DNA from: Actinomadura sp. DC4
GTDB taxonomy: Bacteria > Actinomycetota > Actinomycetes > Streptosporangiales > Streptosporangiaceae
Length of the DNA: 64,000 nucleotides
Assembly: GCF_030406325.1 (NCBI RefSeq)
Contig: NZ_JAUEQY010000005.1
Span: 248,001 to 312,000, forward strand
Reading direction: 5' to 3'
This document shows, one piece after another, positions 18,198 to 27,595 of this stretch. Position numbers and translations under genes: made by a program. Position 1 is the stretch's first letter, and each line of letters starts with the position of its first letter. A model generated the notes under the pieces. The model was given only the letters and a program-made list of their open reading frames with translations, was not told the origin of the DNA and did no database searches.

Positions 18198-19627
18198 ATG
18201 AACGACTTCGTCCGATCCATCTACTCGGTCGATCCTGCTGATCTGTTCGTACAGCTCTATGACGCGCTCCCCGAATCATTGTTCCGTGGGTGGGATCCCA
18301 TGGCCTGGAGTCGCGACCCCAAGGTCAAGAAGCTGGCGAACGAGGTGTACGACGAACTCTCCGACTCCGGGCGCGTCGCCGAGGCGACGGTGGGGCGGAT
18401 AATCAAGGAACCGGCCGACTATCGGGGCATGTTCACCGTCCTTCGCGGGATCGACGCGGCCCTCGCCGACGTCAGCCCTTTCAGCGGCGCCTTTTCCCAC
18501 GGAAATCTGACCTACCTGGCGGCGCGGTACGCCGAGACCGGGAGCTTCGCCTCCGGGAAGATCGACGGTGGCGCGCTGCTGCCGCGGTGCGCCTACCCGG
18601 GCGTGCCCTCCCGCAAGAAGGCGAAGGGCGAGTTCTTCAGCGTGCACCGCGTGCCCGCCGACTGGTGGGGCACCGAGGTCCGCCAGCAGGTGATCGACCC
18701 GGCCCACGACGTGCACTTCCCCGCCGAGGAGCCGATCCCGGTCGGCTGCGCCCCCGTGCTGGGCAACTTCGCCGATATCGACATCGACTTCATCGAACGC
18801 CATGGCCAGACGGTCTATCGCCTCGCGCCGGCCGATTCGCAGCGGCTTCGCGAACGGATCAGCGCGATCCTCAGAAGGCTCGACGAAAGCGGTGCGCGCA
18901 TCGGCGTGATGCCCGAAGGGACACTGTCGAACGGCCTGCTCGACTACTGGCGGTCGGAGGCGCGCCGTACGGCGACGAGAAAGGCGTCACTGCGCTGGAT
19001 CCTGATCGGCAGCGGGCCGGTGGGCAGCGACGATCCGCCGCACAACCGCGCCGTTCTGATGGACCGCCGTACGGGCGACATCATCATGACGCAGGACAAG
19101 CTGCGCAACTTCACGCTGGTGGAGAAGCAGATCGTCAGCTGGGGCATCCCCGGCGCGCCGAAGGGCAGGTCCGCGGAGGAGTACATCCAGCAGGGCGCCG
19201 CCGTCAACGTCCTGGAGTCCTCCCTCGGCCGGCTCGCGATCCTCATCTGCGAGGACTTCCCCAAGTCGGTGAACTGGGAGCGCGAGCTGATCGCCTGCGG
19301 GGTCTCCCACATGCTGGTGCCGATCTTCTCCAAGCCGATCATGCGGTACCGCTGGGAGCAGATCGCCGCCGAACGCGCGACCAGCCTGCTCGGCACCTGG
19401 ATCGTCGTCTCCAACAGCCTCGTCGTCAAAGGCCCGGCCGGCGGCCCCCCGACCTCTACAGCTGCCTGGTCATGGGGCCGATCGACCCCGAGCGCGGGAC
19501 GTACGACTTCTCGGTGGAGTTCGGCCACGCCGCGACGGCCGACGGGGTGGGGCTGACCCAGAACGGCGTGCTTCCCGAGATCGCTCCGGGAGTGCTCGAC
19601 CCCGCCTGGTCAGGCGACCGTCCCTGA
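18198..19627 (+). pseudogene. nitrilase-superfamily amidohydrolase, frameshifted near its 3' end
   Basis: The first frame (18198 on) encodes about 210 residues of N-terminal extension and then a carbon-nitrogen hydrolase domain with the catalytic Glu (MPEGTLS), Lys (TQDKLRNF) and Cys (LICEDF). Near 19447 a run of six C shifts the frame: the original frame ends at 19556 with unrelated residues, while the +1 frame continues as DLYSCLVMGPIDPERGTYDF to the stop at 19627. One additional C would restore a 476-residue protein. It is either a true one-base deletion that alters the C-terminus or a homopolymer sequencing error. All three catalytic residues precede the shift. Confidence 0.85.
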
Positions 19628-20398
19628 CACCCGGAACTCCACCGGGCTGATGACCGGACCGGCCGGGGTCTTCACGATGGGATACCCGTCGTCCGCCCCG
19701 TCCGGGACCATCGCCCTGATCTCGTTGTCCGAGACGACCTCCGCCACCGCCTCGGCGCGGCCGAAGGCGACCGCCAGGGCGGAGGCGAGGCCGACCCCCC
19801 GCAGCGTCACGACGGTGCCGGCCGTGCCCTCGGCGGGCAGCACCGAGACCACACGCGCGGGCAGGGCCTGGTCCCGGCCCGCCGCGGCCGGGGCCAGCAG
19901 GGTGGCGAAGACCGTGCGCAGCTTCTCCGAGGTCTCCTGGGAGAACATCCCGACCAGGGCGGCCACGGCGGCCATGCCGTACGGGTTGACGTCGGAGGAC
20001 TGGGCGACCGAGCTGGTCAGGCCGCCGCGCAGCACCAGGTAGACCACGAGGCCCAGCACCGCGCCGACGAACGGCAGCGAGACGTACATCAGCAGCCAGC
20101 TCCGGCGCAGCGCGCGGTTGCCGACATACCAGTACAGCGATCGGAGCGAGTGGATGAGCGCCCCCAGCGCGCCCGCCACCGCGACGATCACGAACAGCCG
20201 GGTCTCCAGCGACATCCGCGCGGCGCGGCCGAACAGGCGCACGGCACCGTTTCCCGCCGTACGCGACGTCGGCGGCGGCGGCCACACCGCGATGAGGACG
20301 TAGATCAGCAGCAGCGTCACCAGGAGGGTGACCGCGATGACGATGAGGACGTCGCGTGTCTTCGCGTGCTGCCTCCCCACGGGGGATTCACCGGCCAC
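19610..20398 (-). CDS. membrane protein with C-terminal IPT/TIG domain
   Basis: 262 residues. There are three hydrophobic segments: residues about 17-38, 66-84 (VIVAVAGALGALIHSL) and 103-123. A soluble C-terminal part from about 175 (ARVVSVLPAEGTAGTVVTLRGVG) has the opening pattern of an IPT/TIG immunoglobulin-like domain. Topology suggests the Ig-like domain follows the third helix. The 3' end overlaps the convergent nitrilase reading frame by 18 bases. Partner and function are unknown. Confidence 0.8.
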   Translation of the reverse strand: MAGESPVGRQHAKTRDVLIVIAVTLLVTLLLIYVLIAVWPPPPTSRTAGNGAVRLFGRAARMSLETRLFVIVAVAGALGALIHSLRSLYWYVGNRALRRSWLLMYVSLPFVGAVLGLVVYLVLRGGLTSSVAQSSDVNPYGMAAVAALVGMFSQETSEKLRTVFATLLAPAAAGRDQALPARVVSVLPAEGTAGTVVTLRGVGLASALAVAFGRAEAVAEVVSDNEIRAMVPDGADDGYPIVKTPAGPVISPVEFRVSGTVA

Positions 20399-20440
20399 AC
20401 TCGTGACATCGGAGGTACGTACCGTTATGTTTCGGTCCGC

Positions 20441-21424
20441 TCATGACCCACCGTCCCGCCGCCGGTGGATGCGGCGGACGTGTCGCGGGCCGTACGGCGG
20501 GAGATCGGCCGGACGGACAGGGGTTCCCCCGCGCCCGCGCTGCGGCAGCCAGACCCACGCCAGGCAGTAGGTCTCCTTGACCGAGACGACCACGGGCGCG
20601 AAGACCTCGGGGTCGATGAGACCCGGGCCGGCGAGGATGACCTCCTGGTAGAGGTAGTCCGAGACGACCACGATCCAGTCACCACCGCTGGCGGCGAACT
20701 CGGACTTCACGCTCGGCGCGTCCACCATCCGGAACAGGTGGATGACCTGCGACCCGGTCGCGCCGTGGCTGTCGAACCGGACGTACCCGGCGTGTACCGC
20801 GATGCGCAGCCGGAGCCGGGCGGCGGAGCTCGCCGTCCGGTTGTGCGTACGGAGGGCGGCGCGGACCTGGAAGATCAGCGGGTCGAGGAGGGACAGGACG
20901 CTGACGTCGGGCGGGGCGATCAGGACGAGACCGTCGCCCCGGTCCTCGACGTGGCAGGCGTCCCAGGGCACGCCACTGGCGGTGCAGGCGGCCTTGGCGA
21001 TCCGGTAGACGGCTTCGCGCAGGAAGACCTGCACTTCGGAGTCCCGCCGGCCGAACTCGGCGATATCGATGGTGATCATGCCGCAGTGCGTCGGATCGGT
21101 GACGCGTGTCGGCGACTCAAAGGTCGGGCTGTCCGTCATGTCACACCTTTGTGCCGGGCGGGAGCCGGAAGCGGTCCCGCCGTTGTGGTCGTCGGCCCAG
21201 AAGTCGACGAGCTGGTCGGCGGTGAGCTCGTGCAGCAGTGGCGGCTGGTCCAGCCGGCGGCCGGTGGTCAGCATCCACGTGGCCGTGAGAGCCATACCGA
21301 TGATCGTTTCGCTCGCGGACCGCGGGCCGACGGGGGTCTCGGGCGGCTGCGGCCGGCCCGTGCCCTCCCCGCTCGGCCCGTACGGCACCGGGGCGGTGCC
21401 GGTTCGGGTGAGCGGAGGACGCAT
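20441..21424 (-). CDS. class III nucleotidyl-cyclase-like protein, degenerate (paralogue 1)
   Basis: The core from about residue 115 (MITIDIAEFGRRD, then HVEDRGDGLVLIAPP and RLRIAVHAGYVRFD) follows the beta-alpha-beta pattern of class III cyclase domains. The metal/base-binding residues are not all present, so activity is doubtful. An N-terminal segment has a short hydrophobic stretch and TADQLVDFWADD. The ATG at 21424 gives 327 residues; an internal ATG at 21139 has a better ribosome-binding site (AAAGG) and gives 232, so the upstream part might be a separate or fused leader. Two relatives lie at 36263 and 39523. Confidence 0.75.
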   Translation of the reverse strand: MRPPLTRTGTAPVPYGPSGEGTGRPQPPETPVGPRSASETIIGMALTATWMLTTGRRLDQPPLLHELTADQLVDFWADDHNGGTASGSRPAQRCDMTDSPTFESPTRVTDPTHCGMITIDIAEFGRRDSEVQVFLREAVYRIAKAACTASGVPWDACHVEDRGDGLVLIAPPDVSVLSLLDPLIFQVRAALRTHNRTASSAARLRLRIAVHAGYVRFDSHGATGSQVIHLFRMVDAPSVKSEFAASGGDWIVVVSDYLYQEVILAGPGLIDPEVFAPVVVSVKETYCLAWVWLPQRGRGGTPVRPADLPPYGPRHVRRIHRRRDGGS

Positions 21425-21647
21425 CGGGCTCTCTCGTTTCCTGAGGTTTCGTCGGAATCGGACGACCGCAACCGCCCACCGGCACCTTCTCCCGCCATTC
21501 ACCGCTTCGTCGGCAGATCGCGCAGATCGGAACGGACGAAGTGCAGGTCAGAGCGATCAAGTACGGAGCAGAACGGTCCGGGACGAAAGCGACTCCCGGA
21601 TGGATGGCTCTATCGCGGCCGTGATCCGGCCGGGCCGGAAATGACGC

Positions 21648-22547
21648 TCAGGGGCGCTTCGGCGCCGGGTCGGTTCCTCCGCGGTTCGCGGCCCTGATCG
21701 CCTCCGCGACCCCGCTCAGGCCGCGCTCGGCCAACAGGATCGCCGCGAGCTCCACGGTGCCCAGGTGCGAGCAGCACCCCGCCGCACACCCGTAGAAGAC
21801 GACGGCCGCCTCGACGTCGCCGCGGTCGGCCGCCGCCGCGCCCAGCTCGCAGGCATGTTCGCCGATGGTCGTGGTGTAAGTGGGCTCCATGCCGGCCTCG
21901 AGCAGGGCGAGCGCCGGCTTGTGGCCGATCGTCCCCGGCCCCATCAGCAGGGAGGCGGCCACCTCTCGGTGGTCGGTGGTGGCGGCGAGCACGACGGCCA
22001 CCCGGTAGGCGACGTCCGGGTCTCCGCTCCCCAACCCGGCCAGCAGCGCCCGCCCGTACGGTCCCAGGCTCTTCATGTACGCGGCCTCGGCGGGCGTCAG
22101 CGTGAAGCCCGGCATCGCCGTCTCCTCCGCGGGCCCGTTGGCCGGAGGCGGGAACGAGAGCACGTCGCCGGTGGGCGTCTCGGGCGTCGTATCCGGCGCG
22201 GAGGCGCTGCCGGCGGCCTCCTCGGCCGCCGCCAGCTTCGCCTGCCATGAGGCCAGGCTCTCCGGCCCCGGCTCGGCCGTGAACTTCCCCACCTTCCAGG
22301 CGTACTGCTCGCAGGACAGGACGAACGAGGCGAGCCACGCCGCGGTGGGGAGGTTCACGCGGCGGCCGTTGAGCGTCTCGGACAGGGCCGTGGTCGAGAG
22401 TTCCGGCAGGTCACGCTCTTCGGGAAGCTGCTTCTTGGAGATGGCGGCCAGCTCGCCGAACGACGGGGACCCGCACTGCTTCTGGAACGCCCTCAGGTCG
22501 GCGAGGAAGCTCGCCTTCGCAGGGTTGACTGGAAGCTTTCGTGTCAT
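21648..22547 (-). CDS. helical regulator-like protein with N-terminal HTH-like domain
   Basis: 299 residues. Residues about 10-95 resemble the N-terminal HTH-like module found on many actinomycete signalling proteins (FLADLRAFQKQCGSPSFGEL, then STTALSETLNGRRVNLPTA). After a low-complexity Ala/Pro/Thr linker comes a helical C-terminal half with alternating Ala-rich helices, TPR-like in character. There is no membrane segment. It is probably cytosolic and protein-interacting. The start ATG follows GGGAAATGAC. The exact role is unknown. Confidence 0.7.
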   Translation of the reverse strand: MTRKLPVNPAKASFLADLRAFQKQCGSPSFGELAAISKKQLPEERDLPELSTTALSETLNGRRVNLPTAAWLASFVLSCEQYAWKVGKFTAEPGPESLASWQAKLAAAEEAAGSASAPDTTPETPTGDVLSFPPPANGPAEETAMPGFTLTPAEAAYMKSLGPYGRALLAGLGSGDPDVAYRVAVVLAATTDHREVAASLLMGPGTIGHKPALALLEAGMEPTYTTTIGEHACELGAAAADRGDVEAAVVFYGCAAGCCSHLGTVELAAILLAERGLSGVAEAIRAANRGGTDPAPKRP

Positions 22548-22857
22548 TTCCCGCCACTCTCGTTGCCCGGCTTAACGGCGGTTCGCCCATCTTGGGGCTA
22601 ATGCTGCACTAGTACGGGTTGCTCCGTCTCGGGGTGATCAGTTTCGACAGTCCTTACTTGTACGGCACCGTTCTGGATCGTTCCTTTATGTGGGAAAAGC
22701 CAGCTCATGTGGTGTCCTGGTGAGTTCTGAGCGGCCTTGTGCAGTGGTCGGACATGCTTACTCGGCAGTAACCGAAACAGATTCAGCTAAGGGGATGTCA
22801 AGTGACCGCCCGGCGGGTGGACGGGGTTCCGCAAAGAACGCGCCCGGCCCGTACGCC
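22548..22857. other. intergenic, no gene seen
   Basis: These 310 bases separate two minus-strand genes. Scr1-type regulators are often followed by a DUF397 gene; I looked for one on the minus strand after 22858 and did not find the family pattern. The segment is less GC-rich than its surroundings, consistent with promoters for the gene at 22547. Confidence 0.4.
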
Positions 22858-23730
22858 TCACAGCTCCCGGATGATCCGCCGGAGGATGCCGGGAGTGGCG
22901 GACGGGCGCTCGGCCTGCGTGGCCAGGCGGTTCATGATGTCCCGGTAGTAGTCCGGGTCGCCGTTCCTGTCCGGGTACACCGCGCTGCTGAGCTGCTCGA
23001 GATAGACGACGTCGGGGAGCTCGGGCTCGGGCAGGCGCAGCAGGGTGATGGGCCCGCCCGCGGCGGCGTGGCCGGCCGCGTTGAACGGCAGCAGCTGGAT
23101 CGTGACATGCGGCAGCTCGGAGAGGTCGATGAGGCGCTGGAGCTGGGCGAACATGACCGCCGCGCCGCCGATCGGCCGCCGCAGGGCCGCCTCGTCGATC
23201 ACGACCCAGAGGTACGGCGGCCGCGGACGCCGCAGGATGTCCTGCCGGTGCATCCGGAGCGCGAGGCGGCGCTCGACCTCCGGCTCCGGGCGGTGGTGGT
23301 GGCCGAGCCGGATCACCGCGCGGGCGTACTCCGTGGTCTGCAGCAGCCCGGGGACGAACTGCACCTCGTACGTGCGGATGACGCCGGCGGCCTGTTCGAG
23401 GCCGAGGTAGGCCTCGAACCAGTGGGGCACGACGTCGTCGTAGGCGTGCCACCACCCGCGGGCGTTCGCCTGCCGGGCCAGGCCGAGGAGGGTCGCGCGT
23501 TCGGCGTGGTCCGTGACGCCGTACAGGTCGTACAGGTCGACCACGTCGCGCAGCCGGAACCCGGTCCGGCCCAGCTCGAGCTGGCGGATCGTGGCGTGCG
23601 ACGCCCGGATCGCCTCGCCCGCGCGTTCGAGGCTGATGTTGCGGGCCTCACGCAACCGCCGGAGCATGACCCCCAGGACCATGCGCGTCGCCGTCGGCCC
23701 GACCGGCCTTTCGTGCAGCGCGTCGGTCAT
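22858..23730 (-). CDS. Scr1-family XRE regulator with DUF5753 domain
   Basis: 290 residues. The N-terminal Cro/CI helix-turn-helix (LREARNISLERAGEAIRASH, then IRQLELGRTGFR) is followed by the DUF5753 domain, marked by WFEAYLGLEQAAGVIRTYE, FVPGLLQTTEYARA and LWVVIDEAALRR. This family is expanded in sporulating actinomycetes and usually partners a small DUF397 protein, which is absent here. It lies 28 bases after the SAM methyltransferase and in the same direction, so the two are probably one operon. Confidence 0.95.
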   Translation of the reverse strand: MTDALHERPVGPTATRMVLGVMLRRLREARNISLERAGEAIRASHATIRQLELGRTGFRLRDVVDLYDLYGVTDHAERATLLGLARQANARGWWHAYDDVVPHWFEAYLGLEQAAGVIRTYEVQFVPGLLQTTEYARAVIRLGHHHRPEPEVERRLALRMHRQDILRRPRPPYLWVVIDEAALRRPIGGAAVMFAQLQRLIDLSELPHVTIQLLPFNAAGHAAAGGPITLLRLPEPELPDVVYLEQLSSAVYPDRNGDPDYYRDIMNRLATQAERPSATPGILRRIIREL

Positions 23731-23758
23731 GCCGGCCTCACCGTGAGGGGACGGTAGA

Positions 23759-24577
23759 TCACGGTTTCCGGCCGACGGCACAGAACAGGTCCATCTCCTC
23801 GGGCTCGCCGTCCAGCGTGGCCTCGGGCCGCCATCGCGTGCAGGAGACCACGCCGGGCTCCACGAGTTCGAGGCGATGGAAGAGGGCGGCGATCTGCTGC
23901 GGCGTGCGGTGGATGCCGGGCGGTGTGCCGAACTCGTTCCAGTGCCGGATGGCCTCGGCCATCCTCTCGCCGGTGACCGCGATCGTCGGATGGGCGATGG
24001 CGAGATAACTGCCGGGCGGCACGGCGTCGACATATTGGTCGATGACGGACTGCGCCTCGTCATCGTCGACGATATGCCAGAGAACGCCGAGCATGGTGAT
24101 GGCGATCGGCCGGGAGAAGTCGAGTGTGCGCTGTGCCGCGTTCACGATGGCGGCGGGTTCGTGCATGTCGATATCGATGTAGTCGGTCGCGCCTTCGGGA
24201 GTGCTGGTCAGCAGGGCGCGGGCGTGCGCGAGCACAAGGGGGTCGTTGTCGACGTAGACGATGCGCGACTCGGGCGCCACACGCTGGGCGACCTCGTGGG
24301 TGTTGTCGACCGTGGGCAGGCCGGTGCCGATGTCGAGGAACTGCCGGATCCCCTCCTCCGTGGCCAGGTAGCGCACCGCGCGTCCGAGGAACGCCCGGTC
24401 CATGCGGGCATGCTCGACGATGTCGGGGAACATCTCCGCGATGCGATCGCCGACCTCGCGGTCGACGGGGTAGTTCTCCTTGCCGCCCAGCCAGTAGTCC
24501 CAGACCCGTGCTGAGTGGGACACGGTGGTGTCGATCTCGGGGGAGGATTGCAGGCCGTGTGAGGGCTCCTGGGTCAC
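23759..24577 (-). CDS. SAM-dependent methyltransferase, DUF574 (Methyltransf_19) family
   Basis: 272 residues. Diagnostic features are the opening SARVWDYWLGGKENYPVDR, motif I as QFLDIGTGLPTVDNTHEVA, and VYVDNDPLVLAHARALL for the SAM-ribose acidic residue. The GTG at 24577 is preceded by GGGAG on the minus strand and begins the family N-terminus. These enzymes are abundant in actinomycetes and frequently sit beside Scr1-type regulators, as here. The methyl acceptor is unknown. Confidence 0.95.
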   Translation of the reverse strand: MTQEPSHGLQSSPEIDTTVSHSARVWDYWLGGKENYPVDREVGDRIAEMFPDIVEHARMDRAFLGRAVRYLATEEGIRQFLDIGTGLPTVDNTHEVAQRVAPESRIVYVDNDPLVLAHARALLTSTPEGATDYIDIDMHEPAAIVNAAQRTLDFSRPIAITMLGVLWHIVDDDEAQSVIDQYVDAVPPGSYLAIAHPTIAVTGERMAEAIRHWNEFGTPPGIHRTPQQIAALFHRLELVEPGVVSCTRWRPEATLDGEPEEMDLFCAVGRKP

Positions 24578-24881
24578 GAAGGAACATCTCCCAAGATGAG
24601 TCTTTCCGCCGTTCCCGCACAACCTATACGCAGCCGTACGAGAGCCGGGCACGATGTCCTCTAGTGGCTATTTGCGACTCCCTATGCCGGATGTCCGCTG
24701 AAAAAGATGAAATCGTCCCGCACGCCGAACCACACCAAGCGAGACGGCCGGCCCGGCGGCCATGAACCCGGGGTTGGGGCTGACCGCAAATAGGTGACTT
24801 TCGGCAGGTCACTCAGGAAGGCTCACGGGGGTCCGGGGACGATAAGACGGACAGCAACTCCGGCGACGGCAAGAAGAATCC
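24578..24881. other. intergenic, with coding debris joined to the downstream pseudogene
   Basis: There is no intact gene. In the last 100 bases a short plus-strand frame reads into GDDKTDSNSGDGKKNP and stops at 24883-24885, overlapping the GTG at 24882. The Asp/Lys/Ser/Gly-rich tail and coupling to a PCMT-like gene resemble the precursor-peptide arrangement of ATP-grasp-type RiPP loci, but no complete precursor with a start codon remains. Confidence 0.35.
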
Positions 24882-25687
24882 GTGACCGACCGGCGGGCTC
24901 TCGCGGATCGGCTCGCCGACCGGCTCGCCGCGCAGGACGAGTTGCATGATTCGCGGTGGCGGGAGGCGTTGCACGCCATACCTCGGCGTCTGTTCGTCCC
25001 GCCGGTCGCCTGGGCGAATCCGGACGGGCCGGCCCCGGCTACCCGGTCGACCGGGCGGCCGACGAGGACGGCTGGTGGGACGCGGCCTACTCCGACGCCT
25101 CCCTGATCACCCGGCTGTACGGCGGGACCGGTGACGTCACGACCGGCGAGGGCCTCGCGTCCTCCTCGTGCTCGGCGCCGGGTGTCGTCGTGACGTTTCT
25201 GGAAGAGCTCCGGCTGGAGGAGACGCGTGGGTCGAGCAGACGCGTCCGGGTGGGGCCATCGCCGTGCCGTTCTCGCCCGGTCATGGGTACGGCTGGCTGG
25301 CGCGGCTCCATGTGACGGGCGACGGTTCGGCGGTGGGCCGGTTCCCGAGCCGGGCCGGCTACATGATGATGCGCTCGCAGCGGCCGGTGCCCGCGCGGCG
25401 TTCGACTTCGTTCACGGTACGGCCGAGGAGACGCTCACGCGGCTGGAACCGCGCCGTCTCGTCGCGGACTCCGACGCGCGGATCTGGCGATCGCGGCGAT
25501 GGTGCCGAGCGTGCAGACCCGGCTCTACCACGGCGAGGGCGACGAGGCGGTTGAGCGCACGTTCTGAGGGCTGGAGCGCGGCACCCGTACGGGCTCGTGG
25601 GCATCGGTGGACCACGTACCGGGCCGGGACGCCTACGTCGTCCAGCAGTACGGCGACCTCGCGCTGACGCCAGAGACAGCGGAGTGA
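24882..25687 (+). pseudogene. degraded PCMT-like methyltransferase of a peptide-maturation system
   Basis: Pieces of one protein appear in successive frames of the same strand. The N-terminus (RLAAQDELHDSRWREALHAI, then PRRLFVPP) is followed after a frameshift by AAYSDASLITRLYGG and SSSCSAPGVVVTFLEEL. The SAM-binding core is missing. Then come RPGGAIAVPF, GWLARLHVTGDGSAVGRF and a C-terminal AYVVQQYGDLAL segment, with further shifts and an internal stop. The order matches protein-L-isoaspartate-methyltransferase-like enzymes that accompany ATP-grasp RiPP or FxLD-lanthipeptide genes. It cannot encode an active enzyme. Confidence 0.8.
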
Positions 25688-25724
25688 CCACTCACTCCAC
25701 CTTGACGGAGTGAACACTCACTCC
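25681..25724. promoter_or_regulatory. two direct copies of an 18-bp operator before the TetR gene
   Basis: GGAGTGACCACTCACTCC (25681-25698) and GGAGTGAACACTCACTCC (25707-25724) differ at one base and start 26 bases apart. Each contains the dyad GAGTG-NN-CACTC. They end 14 bases before the TetR start, and the first overlaps the stop of the pseudogene. Autoregulation by TetR is the likely role. Confidence 0.8.
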
Positions 25725-25738
25725 GTACGCTCGGCGGT

Positions 25739-26359
25739 ATGAGCGAACCCACCACCCGGCGACGCGCGCCGGGAATGAGCACCGAACAGCGCCGGGAGAT
25801 GATCGTCGCCGCGGCGCTGCCCCTGGTGGCGGAGTACGGCGCCGCCGTGACCACCAGCCGGGTCGCGCGGGCCGCCGGCATCGGCGAGGCCACCATCTTC
25901 CGCGCCTTCACCGACAAGGAGGAGCTCCTGGACGCCTGCATGGCCGAGGCGGTCCGCCCGGACCACGCCGTACGGGAGATCGCCTCCGTCCCGCTCGACC
26001 AGCCGCTGGACGGCCGCCTGGCCGAGGCCGCCGACGCCCTGAGCGCCTATCTCGCCCGCATGGGCACGCTGGCCGGTGCGCTGCACGCGTCCGGCCACCG
26101 GTCGCGCCCCGGCGCCCAGCAACAGCGTCCCCCGGCCACAAGCCGCGAGGAGTCGGCCGCGGTGATCCGTGCGGCCGTCGCGGAGCTGTTCGACCCGGAC
26201 CAGGACGCGTTGCGGCTCCCGCCGGAGGAGGCCGCGTCGATCTTCCTGGGGCTCCTGTTCTCCCGCGCGCGCGGCGAGGAGCCGGGCGGGCCGAGCACTC
26301 AGCGTCTCGTGGAGGTCTTCCTCCACGGCGCCCTCGCGGCCGAAGGAGCCGGCGCGTGA
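25739..26359 (+). CDS. TetR/AcrR-family transcriptional regulator
   Basis: 206 residues. The N-terminal DNA-binding helices are canonical (VTTSRVARAAGIGEATIFRA, then FTDKEELLDACM). The C-terminal ligand-binding domain is Ala-rich and helical. The two 18-bp repeats immediately upstream are its probable operators. Its stop overlaps the GTG of the VOC gene (GTGA), so both are translated from one message. It likely represses its own operon and responds to a substrate of the VOC enzyme (inference). Confidence 0.93.
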   Translation: MSEPTTRRRAPGMSTEQRREMIVAAALPLVAEYGAAVTTSRVARAAGIGEATIFRAFTDKEELLDACMAEAVRPDHAVREIASVPLDQPLDGRLAEAADALSAYLARMGTLAGALHASGHRSRPGAQQQRPPATSREESAAVIRAAVAELFDPDQDALRLPPEEAASIFLGLLFSRARGEEPGGPSTQRLVEVFLHGALAAEGAGA

Positions 26360-26730
26360 CCGTCACCCTCAACCACACGATCGTCACCGCGCCGGACAAC
26401 GTCGAGGCCGCGCGCTTCTTCGCCCAGGTCATGGGCCTGGAGTGCCTGCCGCCGGCCGGCGCGCACGGGCACTTCGCCCCGGTGAGGGTGAACGAGCAGC
26501 TCACCGTCGACTTCATGACCGTCGAGGAGCCGGCCGGCCACCATCTGGCGTTCGACGTCGATCCGGAGACCTTCGACCGGATCCTCGCCCGCGTCCGTGA
26601 GCTGGACGTGCCCTTCGGCAACAGCCCTCGCACGCCCGCCAACGGCCGCGTCGACCATCCGCTCTGCCCGCGCGCTCTGTTCTTCGCCGACGCGGCCCGC
26701 AACCTCTATGAGGTCATGTCCCCGGCCTGA
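26356..26730 (+). CDS. VOC-superfamily (glyoxalase/dioxygenase-fold) protein
   Basis: 124 residues with two beta-alpha-beta-beta-beta halves. The first contains LNHTIVTAPDNVEAARFFAQ with a His in the first metal-ligand position; the second contains HHLAFDVDPETFDRIL and ends ALFFADAARNLYEVMSPA, with a Glu in the usual last metal-ligand position. It is probably a small metalloenzyme or a binding/resistance protein. The GTG start overlaps the TetR stop, and the stop lies four bases from the convergent aldo-keto reductase. Confidence 0.9.
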   Translation: MTVTLNHTIVTAPDNVEAARFFAQVMGLECLPPAGAHGHFAPVRVNEQLTVDFMTVEEPAGHHLAFDVDPETFDRILARVRELDVPFGNSPRTPANGRVDHPLCPRALFFADAARNLYEVMSPA

Positions 26731-26734
26731 CGGC

Positions 26735-27595
26735 TCAGACGAACAGCGGCTCGGCCGCCGACCGCTCGGCCAGCGCGCTCATCGCCTGTTCGTCCGGGGT
26801 GGTGGTGTGACGCGCGGCGGCGTCGAGCACGCGGGGCAGCAGGCCGACGTCGCCGACGCTGTTGACGAAGACCCCGGGACGGCTCAGCGCCCACCAGACG
26901 GCCAGGTCGATGTCGCCCTTCTCCTGCAGCGGTTCGTACCAGGTCGACCGGGTGTGCGGGCGGTCGCGCCAGTGGCGCAGCGCGATCGACTTGATGGTCT
27001 GGACCGCGACCTGCCGCTCCTGGCAGGTCGCGTACAGCGCGTCGAAGTGTTCCGCGTAGTAGGGGTTCCGCATGGTCACGTAGTTGTACGGCAGGAGCAC
27101 CGAGTCGAAGTCGAACCGCTCCAGGCTGCGCCGGTGGGTGGCGGCGATCTGCGCGCCGTGACCCGTCACCCCGATCGCGCGTACGAGGCCCTGCTCGCGC
27201 GCCTCGATCGCGGCCTCCAGCGCGCCGCCGGGGCTCAGCGCGACGTCCCACTCGATCGGGTCGGCGAGGTTGTGGAGCTGCAGCAGGTCGACGTGGTCGA
27301 CGCCCAGCCGCTCCAGCGACCGGTGCAGCTCCTCGCGGGCCGCGGCCGCCGTACGCTCCCCGGTCTTGGTGGCGAGGAAGAAGCGGTCCGGCTCGCGGGC
27401 CAGCAGCGGCTTGAGTCGTACCTCGGCCTCGCCGTAGGAGGCGGCGACGTCGATGTGGTTCACGCCGTACTCGAGAAGGACATCGAAGGTCTCGTCGGCG
27501 ACCCGCTGGGGCACCTCGGCGAGCGCCGCCGCGCCGAAGATCACCCGCGTGCTCTCGTGGCCGGTGCGCCCGAACTCGGCGGTCTCGATCGTCAT
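26735..27595 (-). CDS. aldo/keto reductase
   Basis: 286 residues forming a TIM-barrel oxidoreductase. The catalytic tetrad can be placed: Asp and Tyr in [10 protein letters not shown], Lys in [10 protein letters not shown], His in [10 protein letters not shown]. The start is the ATG at 27595 ([18 protein letters not shown]); an upstream GTG would add only three residues. It should reduce a carbonyl with NADPH in the cytosol. The C-terminal region ([16 protein letters not shown]) resembles bacterial AKR subfamily members annotated as L-galactose or general stress dehydrogenases. The substrate cannot be named. Confidence 0.93.
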   Translation of the reverse strand: MTIETAEFGRTGHESTRVIFGAAALAEVPQRVADETFDVLLEYGVNHIDVAASYGEAEVRLKPLLAREPDRFFLATKTGERTAAAAREELHRSLERLGVDHVDLLQLHNLADPIEWDVALSPGGALEAAIEAREQGLVRAIGVTGHGAQIAATHRRSLERFDFDSVLLPYNYVTMRNPYYAEHFDALYATCQERQVAVQTIKSIALRHWRDRPHTRSTWYEPLQEKGDIDLAVWWALSRPGVFVNSVGDVGLLPRVLDAAARHTTTPDEQAMSALAERSAAEPLFV

